Part shown: one piece after another, positions 7,379 through 14,638 of the stretch
Layout: every line of letters starts with the position of its first letter
Position numbering within the stretch: position 1 is the first letter of the stretch
DNA from: Myxococcaceae bacterium
GTDB taxonomy: Bacteria > Myxococcota > Myxococcia > Myxococcales > Myxococcaceae
Reading direction: 5' to 3'
NCBI GenBank assembly: GCA_017881265.1
Contig: JADGRA010000016.1
Span: forward strand, 92,494-156,493
Length of the DNA: 64,000 nucleotides
Notes under the pieces: generated by a model
Told to the model about the DNA's origin: nothing
Databases searched by the model: none
What the model saw: only the letters and a program-made list of their open reading frames with translations
Made by a program: the position numbers and the translations under genes

Positions 7379-9298
7379 ATGGGCTCGATGACCCTGCTCC
7401 GCGCCGCCGGCTTCTCGCTCTCCTTTGGAAGTCGTGTCCTTTTTGAAGACCTGACGATGGTGGTGGAGGAAAGCGAGCGAGTTGGACTGGTCGGAGTCAA
7501 TGGATCCGGCAAGTCCACCCTGTTGAGGCTGCTGGCCGGCGAGACGACACCGGACACCGGCGAGCGACAGCTCCGACGGGGGACGCGAATCACCTATCTC
7601 CCTCAGGAGCCGACCTTTCCGGCTGGCGCGACCGTCGCCGGCGAGCTTTCCGTCGCCCAGGCCCCCCTTCGACAGGCTCTGACCGAGCACCAGGACCTGG
7701 CCGAGCGCCTGGGCCAGTTGGCGGGGCCAGCTCTGGACCGTGCCGTGACCGAGCTGGCCCGTCTGTCGGAGCGAATTGAGCACCTCGGTGGCTGGGACAC
7801 CGAGCACCTAGCAAGGACCCTGCTCGACCGTCTTGGAGTGAAGGACTGGGACCGCCCCATTGCCGAGCTCTCTGGTGGCTTGCAGAAACGAGTTGCCATC
7901 GCCCGCGCGCTCCTGGCTCGTCCGGACCTCTTGCTGCTCGACGAACCAACCAACCACCTCGATGCGGACACCGTGGAATGGCTGGAGGAGGCGCTCGACG
8001 AACTCGAAGGGGCCTTGGTCCTGGTCACGCACGACCGTTACTTCCTCGACGACCTGGTCGACCGCATCATCGAGATTCAGCCTGGGTCGGGAGTGATTTC
8101 CTACCCGGGAAATTATGAGGCCTACCTCGAGCAGAAGCTCGTCGCCCAAGCGGATGCGGAGTTTTCGGGCCACAAGCGCGACCGATGGATTGCCCAAGAG
8201 GTCGCCTGGCTCCGCCGTGGTCCCGAGGCGCGCCGAACAAAGAGCAAGGCGCGCATTGAACGCGCCAGAAAGCTGATGGCGGAGCGCGGCTTCATCCGTC
8301 CGCGTGTTCCGGAGCTTCAGACAGTGGCTTCTCCGCGCCTCGGTCACACCGTGCTCGAGGCACGCCATGCCTCTTTCGCCTATGGCCCGCGGGAGGTCCT
8401 CCGGGATGTTGACGTCATCGTCCAGGGGGGCGAGCGCATCGGGATTGTTGGGCCGAATGGGGCGGGCAAGACCACGCTGGTCCGTTTGCTCCTCGGCGAA
8501 GTTCCGCCCTCCAAGGGCGAGGTGGTCCGTGGCAAGAACACCAAGGTGGCCTACTACGACCAAGCACGAACGAAGCTCGACCCTGAGCAAACGGTCTATG
8601 ACGCGGCGTGGGGAGAAGACTTCGTCGATCTCGGGGGCCGCCAGGTTCCACTTCGAGATTATCTCGACGACTTGCTGTTTCCGGTTCCGATGCAGCGCAT
8701 GCAGGTGAAAGCGCTTTCAGGGGGCGAGCGCAACCGTCTGCTCCTCGCGCGAATCTTCCTGGTGGGAGCCAACGTGCTCGTTCTCGACGAACCCACCAAC
8801 GATTTGGACCTTGTTACTTTGAACGTGCTCGAGCGCCTGCTCCTCGGCTTCATGGGCGCCGTGCTTCTGGTGACCCACGACCGTTACTTCCTGGACAAGG
8901 TGGCGACGCGAATCCTGGCAGTCGAGGGTGACGGCTCCGTCGTCGGCTATCCCGGAAACTTCAGTCTCTATCGGCGACTCAAGGCGCAGTCCGCGCCTGC
9001 CGCGCGCGAAGTGGCAATTCCGAAGCTTGCAAGCCCTGATGCGAGAGGTCCAGCGACCGCTGCGAAGGGAAGCAAACTCGGCTACCTCGATCAGCGCGAA
9101 CTGGCCGGCATCGAGGCTGCCATCCAAGCGGCTGAGGCACGGCGGGCGGCGTCGGAGGCCGCGCTCGTCGATCCCGCCATCTACTCGGACGCCCATGCGG
9201 CAGAGGGTGCACGCAAGGACCTGGCGGAGGCGGCGGCTGAGGTGGACCGCTTGTACGCCCGCTGGGGCGAGCTTCTTTCGCTGACCGCCTCGACCTAA
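7379..9298 (+). CDS. ABC-F family ATPase (Uup/EttA-like)
   Basis: 639 residues with two ABC ATPase domains and no membrane segments. First domain: Walker A GVNGSGKST, signature LSGGLQKR, Walker B LLLLDEPTNHLD. Second domain: GPNGAGKTT, LSGGERNR, VLVLDEPTNDLD. The charged linker (about 240-310) and a C-terminal Ala/Glu/Arg-rich coiled coil (about 560-635) are typical of the Uup branch, which acts on ribosomes or nucleic acid. The aspartate after EPTN and the linker separate it from transporters. Start is ATG 7379 or ATG 7388, three codons apart. The DMT exporter gene follows after 22 bp, perhaps co-transcribed. Confidence 0.93.
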   Translation: MGSMTLLRAAGFSLSFGSRVLFEDLTMVVEESERVGLVGVNGSGKSTLLRLLAGETTPDTGERQLRRGTRITYLPQEPTFPAGATVAGELSVAQAPLRQALTEHQDLAERLGQLAGPALDRAVTELARLSERIEHLGGWDTEHLARTLLDRLGVKDWDRPIAELSGGLQKRVAIARALLARPDLLLLDEPTNHLDADTVEWLEEALDELEGALVLVTHDRYFLDDLVDRIIEIQPGSGVISYPGNYEAYLEQKLVAQADAEFSGHKRDRWIAQEVAWLRRGPEARRTKSKARIERARKLMAERGFIRPRVPELQTVASPRLGHTVLEARHASFAYGPREVLRDVDVIVQGGERIGIVGPNGAGKTTLVRLLLGEVPPSKGEVVRGKNTKVAYYDQARTKLDPEQTVYDAAWGEDFVDLGGRQVPLRDYLDDLLFPVPMQRMQVKALSGGERNRLLLARIFLVGANVLVLDEPTNDLDLVTLNVLERLLLGFMGAVLLVTHDRYFLDKVATRILAVEGDGSVVGYPGNFSLYRRLKAQSAPAAREVAIPKLASPDARGPATAAKGSKLGYLDQRELAGIEAAIQAAEARRAASEAALVDPAIYSDAHAAEGARKDLAEAAAEVDRLYARWGELLSLTAST

Positions 9299-9320
9299 CG
9301 AACCATTCATCCCGCCGCGG

Positions 9321-10280
9321 GTGGCCTCCACCCGTGCAGCTTGCCGTCCCGGAGAGGAGCGCCCACGCATCGACGCAACAACTTCAACGGTGCGCCGCGC
9401 CCACGGAACCCAGGGGACTGCCCTCGCGCTGCTGTACGTCTGCCTTTGGGCGTCTGCCTTCGTGCCGAGTCGCATTCTGGCTGGCCTTGGACAGCCCCTC
9501 TGGGTCCTCGCGGTTCGCTTCGTGGCTGCGGGCCTCATCCAGCTGGGCTTTGCAATGGCGCTCGCGCGCCCGTGGCCACGGTCTCGAGCCTCGTGGGCGT
9601 CCCTCGCTGCCTACGGGTTGCTCGCCAATGCAGGGTACCTCGGCCTCACGTACGAGGCGCTTCGCCACCTGTCGGCGGGAATGGGGGCCATCATCGCAAG
9701 TACCAACCCACTGGTTCTCGCGCTGGTGGCCCCGGCGCTGCTCGGGGAGGCGCTCACACTGCGCAAACTCTTCGGGCTGGTGAGCGGCTTCTGCGGTGTC
9801 TTGATGTCGATGGCGTCCCGCGCTGGCTCCCAGGCCGCCAGGCCGGCGGATGTGGGCATTGCTTTCGGCGGGGTGCTCGCCCTGGTTGCCTCCACCGTGG
9901 TGTTCAAGCGGCTGAAAATCCGAGAGGACCTGGTCACCGCCAACGCCATCCAACTCGGAGCGTCCGCGGTGGCCCTTCTGCCCCTGGCCTGGGCCATCGA
10001 GGGGCAGCCGCATCTCCCCGTGACGGCTGCGCTTTTCGGAAGCTTTGCCTACCTCGTGTTGCTGCTCAGTATCGGGGCATCCTTTCTCTGGTTCTGGCTG
10101 CTGCGCAACGGAGAGGCCAGCCGAGTCAGCGCCTTCTATTTCCTGACCCCCATCTTTGGCCTCGGCTTGGCGGCGCTCCTTCTGCACGAACGAGTGACCT
10201 GGGCGGATGCCATTGGCCTCGGCGCAGTCGCCTTGGGGATTACCCTGGTGCAAGGCCGGCCAAGAGAAGCGCGGCGCTGA
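9321..10280 (+). CDS. EamA/DMT-superfamily membrane exporter
   Basis: Up to 319 residues with two EamA repeats and about ten membrane helices, beginning with ALALLYVCLWASAFVPSR. The second repeat ends with the usual FYFLTPIFG and LLLHERVTWADAIG pattern. Members export amino acids, metabolites or drugs; the substrate is not predictable. Start uncertain: GTG 9321 gives a 30-residue leader, while GTG 9390 begins closer to the first helix; neither has a clear Shine-Dalgarno. It follows the ABC-F gene closely. The 137 bp to the eutC stop, on the other strand, show nothing recognisable. Confidence 0.88.
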   Translation: MASTRAACRPGEERPRIDATTSTVRRAHGTQGTALALLYVCLWASAFVPSRILAGLGQPLWVLAVRFVAAGLIQLGFAMALARPWPRSRASWASLAAYGLLANAGYLGLTYEALRHLSAGMGAIIASTNPLVLALVAPALLGEALTLRKLFGLVSGFCGVLMSMASRAGSQAARPADVGIAFGGVLALVASTVVFKRLKIREDLVTANAIQLGASAVALLPLAWAIEGQPHLPVTAALFGSFAYLVLLLSIGASFLWFWLLRNGEASRVSAFYFLTPIFGLGLAALLLHERVTWADAIGLGAVALGITLVQGRPREARR

Positions 10281-10417
10281 ACATCGGAACACTCAGTTGG
10301 GACGGGTGCGCCTGAATCCGAACGTGCAGGTGCCGCGCGTCAACGAATGCAACCGTTTCCATTGCTTGCGACTTTGCCGTGCGGTTCGAGGGCCGCAGCG
10401 CAACGCTCGCTCTGCCT

Positions 10418-11194
10418 TCAACGACCACTGGTGAGGGTGGCCACCCCGCCCGGCGTGCCCGCTGCGAGTGCGGCGCTCAAGAGGACACCCGTACGTTGGT
10501 GTGCTCGCGCCGCTTGCAGCAGTGCGGCCAGAGTGCGGGCAGCATCAGCGCTGGAGAGGCCTTCGGCCCGGATGTTCGAGATGCAATTGCGCTCTGCGTC
10601 CCGACGACCCACCGCCGGAGCCCAAGTGACGTAAGCACCGAGGGAATCGGCTGCACTGAGCCCAGGCCGTTCCCCGATGAGGACTGCCACGGCGTTCGCA
10701 CCGAGGAGTGCCCCCACCTCGTCTCCGACCGCCACCCTTCCCTGCCGGACCAGCACCACCGGGCCCAGCCGCCAGTTTGCCGCTGGGAGCAGGTCCCGAA
10801 GCGCGCCCAGTAGTGCCGCGGCGTGGCGCCGGCTTGCGGTCGCCGACAGCCCATCGGCCACCACGAGGGCGAGGTCGAGGGGCGGACCACGCCGGGACTC
10901 GAGGGCGGCTCGGCTCGACGGTGACAGCCGTCGCCCGAGGTCCGGCCGGCGGAGGTACGTTGCTCGGTCTGCTGCCGCCGATTCGCACGTCAGCGTCTCA
11001 AACCCGAAGGCGCGCAACTCCGCTGAAATCGCGTCGGGTTCGAACTCCGCCTGGACAGCATCTCGCGCCAGAGCGAGCGACTCCTGAAGCGCCAAATGCT
11101 GGATGGTTGGCAGCGAGACTCCAGTTCGACCGAGGCCAACCCTCGCCGGCGTGTAGCGTCGCAGCGCGGCCCAGCTGTCCTTGAGCAGCGTCAC
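10418..11194 (-). CDS. eutC: Ethanolamine ammonia-lyase small subunit
   Basis: 258 residues. EutC forms with EutB the adenosylcobalamin-dependent enzyme that splits ethanolamine to acetaldehyde and ammonia. Family hallmarks seen: TPARVGLGRTG near residue 15, VVADGLSATA, and IGERPGLSAADSLGAY. The GTG start overlaps the eutB stop (GTGA, 11191-11194), so the subunits are translationally coupled. No reactivase (EutA), aldehyde dehydrogenase or microcompartment shell gene is nearby. Confidence 0.95.
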   Translation of the reverse strand: MTLLKDSWAALRRYTPARVGLGRTGVSLPTIQHLALQESLALARDAVQAEFEPDAISAELRAFGFETLTCESAAADRATYLRRPDLGRRLSPSSRAALESRRGPPLDLALVVADGLSATASRRHAAALLGALRDLLPAANWRLGPVVLVRQGRVAVGDEVGALLGANAVAVLIGERPGLSAADSLGAYVTWAPAVGRRDAERNCISNIRAEGLSSADAARTLAALLQAARAHQRTGVLLSAALAAGTPGGVATLTSGR

Positions 11195-12573
11195 ACGCTA
11201 CCGAGCAAGGGCCGGAATGCCGCGGGAAGCTCGACTTGTTGAAGCTGACCCGCCGCGTCGACGAGGCCGATGCGTTCGAGCCAGCTCTCAAACTCGGGGG
11301 CTGGGCGCTTCCCCAGCACCTTGCGGACGTAAAGAGCATCGTGAAAGGACGTGCTTTGGTAATTGAGCATTACGTCGTCCGAGCCAGGCACTCCCATGAT
11401 GTAGTTGCACCCAGCAACGCCGAGTAGCGTGAGCAATGCGTCCACGTCGTCCTGGTCCGCGTCGGCGTGGACGGTGTAGCAAACGTCACAGCCCATCGGC
11501 AGTCCGAGCAGCTTTCCGCAGAAGTGGTCTTCCAGGCCTGCGCGCGTAATCTGCTTTCCGTCCGCCAAGTATTCGGGCCCGATGAAGCCGACCACCGTGT
11601 TGACCAAGAGCGGAGAGAACGTGCGCGCAACACCGTAGGCCCTCGCCTCCAGGGTCTGCTGGTCGACCCCGGAATGGGCATCGGCAGAGAGCGCGCTCCC
11701 CTGTCCCGTCTCGAAGTACATGACGTGGTCCCCGATCGTCCCGCGACGCAAGGCAAGCGCGGCCTCCCGGGCCTCCGCCAGCATGCTCAGTGTCACGCCG
11801 AAGCTCCGGTTGGTCCCTTCCGTCCCCCCGATGGATTGAAAAACGAGGTCCACCGGGGCCCCGCGCTTCATGGCCGCCAATGCCGTCGTCACGTGACCGA
11901 GAACGCAGGCCTGTGTTGGGATGTCCAGGTGTCGACGAACTCGGTCCAAAAGCGACGTCAGCTCGACGAAGCGTTCGACGCTTTCGGTGACGGGGTTGAT
12001 GCCGATGACGGCGTCGCCGGCGCCTAGGAACAGCCCATCGAGGACGGCGGCCGCGACGCCCTGCAAGTCGTCGGTCGGGTGGTTGGGCTGGAGTCGCGTC
12101 GACATGTGCCCACGCAACCCAAGCGTGTTACGGAAGCGCGTCACCACCTCGCATTTCGCCGCCACCAGCACCAAGTCCTGGAGGCGCATCAGCTTGGACA
12201 CGGCCGCCACCATTTCAGGGGTCAGCCCTCGAGCCAGGCCCGAAAGGCGGGCCGAGTCAGCCTCGTCGGAGAGCAGCCAATCGCGGAACTCGCCCACCGT
12301 CATGTGCCCGACGGGTGCGAAGGCGCGACCATCGTGTCCATCGAGGAGGAGTCGGGTGACGTCATCGCTCTCGTAGGGGACGACCGCTTCGGCGAGAAAG
12401 GCCCTCAGTGGCACATCGGCGAGGGCGCGCTGGGCAGCCACCCGTTCGACAGCGTCCTTCGCTGCCACGCCTGCGAGGGCATCTCCGGACCGAAAGGGGC
12501 TCGCCCGGGCGAGCAGTGTCTTTAAGTCCTCGAAGAGGTAGCGGGAAGTCCCGACGTTCTGGTGATGGGCCAT
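11191..12573 (-). CDS. eutB: Ethanolamine ammonia-lyase large subunit
   Basis: 460 residues, full length for EutB, the TIM-barrel subunit that binds ethanolamine and adenosylcobalamin. It continues directly into eutC with a 4-bp overlap. Conserved stretches include LMRLQDLVLVAAKCEVVTRFRNT, YFETGQGSALSADAHSGVDQQT split across residues 280-305, and GVPGSDDVMLNYQSTSFHD near 400. The ATG at 12573 has no competing upstream start of interest. The CBS-protein gene diverges 168 bp away; that gap contains no recognised gene and should hold both promoters. The pair alone suggests use of ethanolamine as nitrogen source in the cytoplasm, without a compartment. Confidence 0.96.
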   Translation of the reverse strand: MAHHQNVGTSRYLFEDLKTLLARASPFRSGDALAGVAAKDAVERVAAQRALADVPLRAFLAEAVVPYESDDVTRLLLDGHDGRAFAPVGHMTVGEFRDWLLSDEADSARLSGLARGLTPEMVAAVSKLMRLQDLVLVAAKCEVVTRFRNTLGLRGHMSTRLQPNHPTDDLQGVAAAVLDGLFLGAGDAVIGINPVTESVERFVELTSLLDRVRRHLDIPTQACVLGHVTTALAAMKRGAPVDLVFQSIGGTEGTNRSFGVTLSMLAEAREAALALRRGTIGDHVMYFETGQGSALSADAHSGVDQQTLEARAYGVARTFSPLLVNTVVGFIGPEYLADGKQITRAGLEDHFCGKLLGLPMGCDVCYTVHADADQDDVDALLTLLGVAGCNYIMGVPGSDDVMLNYQSTSFHDALYVRKVLGKRPAPEFESWLERIGLVDAAGQLQQVELPAAFRPLLGSV

Positions 12574-12741
12574 GGACGCCGTCAGAGAGCTTACTTCACT
12601 GCCCGCACTTCAATCCCAACGGAATGGCCCCTGCGCTGCCCCGCGTCAGGCAGGGACGGCCCATTCGGCGTATGTCTCAACCGAGACCGGTCACGGCGCT
12701 ATCCGCGGCTCTGCTGGCTGGCCCCGAGGAGGCAAGGGCAC

Positions 12742-13161
12742 ATGGCTAGCATCGAGAAGTACGTGGTTCGAAATCTTATTGGACTCGACGCCGCGGCGCC
12801 GTGCAGTCAAGCCGCCAGTCTAATGGCAAAGCATCGAATCGGCGCCGTGGCGGTTCAGCAGAACAGCCGCGTCGTCGGACTGGTCACCGAGAGGGACCTC
12901 ACGACGCGCGTCATGGCCCGAGGGCTGGGAAGTGACACTCCCATCGCCGAAGCGATGCGGCGAGACCTTCCCCACATCCTGGACTCCATCACCGAGGTGG
13001 AGTGCGCAACGCGCATGAAGGAGCACGAGACTCGCCATCTTCTTGTTGAGGAGAATGGCCAGCCTGTCGGAATCATCTCCATGCGCGACGTCATGCAGAT
13101 GATGCTCGAGGACAAGCAATTCCTCATTGAACAGATGCAGGGCTACATCCAGGGGTATTAG
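12742..13161 (+). CDS. Two-CBS-domain protein
   Basis: 139 residues made of a tandem CBS pair (about 8-62 and 72-128), the module that binds adenine nucleotides and regulates partner proteins. Seen: MAKHRIGAVAVQ, VVGLVTERDLTTRV, then RHLLVEENGQPVGIISMRDV. ATG 12742 is chosen over an in-frame start at 12562 because GAGGAGG lies nine bases upstream and the CBS fold starts at once. It is followed 11 bp later by the cyclase-family gene. It is a stand-alone sensor module whose partner is unknown. Confidence 0.88.
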   Translation: MASIEKYVVRNLIGLDAAAPCSQAASLMAKHRIGAVAVQQNSRVVGLVTERDLTTRVMARGLGSDTPIAEAMRRDLPHILDSITEVECATRMKEHETRHLLVEENGQPVGIISMRDVMQMMLEDKQFLIEQMQGYIQGY

Positions 13162-13172
13162 ATGGGCAGCGC

Positions 13173-13829
13173 ATGACTGTTGTTGATTTGAGTCATCCCA
13201 TCCGCGATGGGATGCCGGCCTACCCCGGTGTTCCGCCGCCACGGTTCGGGGCGTTGCGGACCCACGCCGACGTCGGGACTTACGCAGCCGGCACGAGTTT
13301 CCACATTGGAACCTACGCGCTCGGTGGCAACACAGGGACGTACGTTGATGCGCCATTCCATCGGTTTCCCACCGGGGCCGACTTGGCCTCGGTTCCGCTC
13401 GAGCGACTGGTGAACATTCCTGGGGTCATCGTCGACGCTCCGGCCGACGGTCCGATTGCGCCGGGGACCGTCAACATCCGCGCTTGCAGCAGCCGCGCCG
13501 TGCTGTTTCGCACCGGTTGGGCAGAGCGCTGGGGCACGGAGGCGTACTTCCGCTCAGGGCCCTTTTTGACCGCGGCGACTTGCCAAGCGCTCGTCGAAGC
13601 GCGGGTCGTCCTGGTGGGCATTGATTGCGCCAACGTCGATGACATGACCGACGCTCACCGCCCCGCTCATACGCTGCTGCTCGGTGCAGGTATCCCCGTC
13701 GTGGAGCACCTGCGTGGTCTCGAACTACTGCCGCCCTCGGGCTTTCGATTTACAGCGGCACCCCCGGCGCTGGTGGGAGGGACGTCTTTCCCGGTTCGCG
13801 CTTTCGCCGTCGTCGCAGCCGAATCCTAG
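13173..13829 (+). CDS. Cyclase-family (kynurenine formamidase-like) hydrolase
   Basis: 218 residues of the cyclase/KynB metal-hydrolase fold (DLSHPIRDGMPAYPG at the start, LVGIDCANVDD, HTLLLGAGIPVVEHL). The usual metal-binding signature HxGTHxDAPxH reads N-T-GTY-V-DAPFH here (about residues 53-63): two histidines are replaced by Asn and Tyr while the last histidine remains. This may mark a known subfamily with different metal ligation or a changed activity. It lies 11 bp after the CBS gene and overlaps the convergent ACT-protein gene by 4 bp at the 3' ends. Confidence 0.82.
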   Translation: MTVVDLSHPIRDGMPAYPGVPPPRFGALRTHADVGTYAAGTSFHIGTYALGGNTGTYVDAPFHRFPTGADLASVPLERLVNIPGVIVDAPADGPIAPGTVNIRACSSRAVLFRTGWAERWGTEAYFRSGPFLTAATCQALVEARVVLVGIDCANVDDMTDAHRPAHTLLLGAGIPVVEHLRGLELLPPSGFRFTAAPPALVGGTSFPVRAFAVVAAES

Positions 13830-14491
13830 AAGACGCGCCGCTTCAGCCGCTCGAGGGTGAACTTGGCTGTATCCGCGACCGCCATCACCGCCATCACGCC
13901 CGCTTGAACTGGGTCGCTGACCACCAGGTCGGCGGCATCCGGCACGCTGCCAGCCATATTCAAGCTGATGACGAGTAGCCCCCGCGCCCGCACCTCGCGG
14001 ACCGCCTCTTCAATCTCGCCACCCATCAACGAGCCAGCCAGCACCAGCGCGCTTGCCCTGGGCAGGCGCGCCACGGCGCGCACCGCCTCGGCCAATGCCT
14101 TCTCCCCCACCAGGGGGATGGTATCCACCGAGATGTGCTCACCCCGGATGTTGTGCCGGTCCGCCTCGGAAATGGCCCCGAGCGCGACCTGCCCGACCTG
14201 GGCACCTCCCCCCATGATGATGAGGCGCTTGCCGTAGATGGTCCCAAGCGTCGGAACGGTGGCAACCGCTCGAACCACCGGGAGTCCCTCCAGGTCCCTC
14301 TTCAGGACAGACACGGCTTCCAGCGGTAACGCCACCTCGAAGGATACGCGCGCCCCCGCCGCGGACTGCTCCACAATCTCGACCGAAGTGATGTCCCCCT
14401 GGTGCCGGGCGACCACCCCGGAGAGCTGGTGCAGGACGCCCGGGCCGGCCACGGTCTCGACGACGAGTCCGACGGTTTGGTTTTCCGACAT
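13826..14491 (-). CDS. ACT-domain protein with a Rossmann-like C-terminal region
   Basis: 221 residues. Residues 5-75 form an ACT ligand-binding domain (VGLVVETVAGPGVLHQLSGVV, then a TSVEIVEQ strand). The remainder contains a glycine-rich GKRLIIMGGGAQVGQVAL segment and alternating strands and helices; it recalls archaeal ACT proteins with a DUF5612-type second half. The role is probably amino-acid or metabolite sensing, but no enzyme activity can be assigned. ATG 14491 is favoured because the ACT domain starts six residues later; an ATG nine codons upstream is possible. The S46 peptidase gene diverges 147 bp away. Confidence 0.72.
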   Translation of the reverse strand: MSENQTVGLVVETVAGPGVLHQLSGVVARHQGDITSVEIVEQSAAGARVSFEVALPLEAVSVLKRDLEGLPVVRAVATVPTLGTIYGKRLIIMGGGAQVGQVALGAISEADRHNIRGEHISVDTIPLVGEKALAEAVRAVARLPRASALVLAGSLMGGEIEEAVREVRARGLLVISLNMAGSVPDAADLVVSDPVQAGVMAVMAVADTAKFTLERLKRRVF

Positions 14492-14638
14492 GGCACCCAC
14501 TCTGCTCCTGGTGCGCATCGGGAGACAACGCCGGGCCGGTCCCGCCAGGCCGAAGTACTTCGTGCTTGAACCCGATGGGCTTTTATCGCAAGACCGTCGC
14601 CTCGTCTGACCCACCTTCGCTGAGCGAAAGCCCACCCC

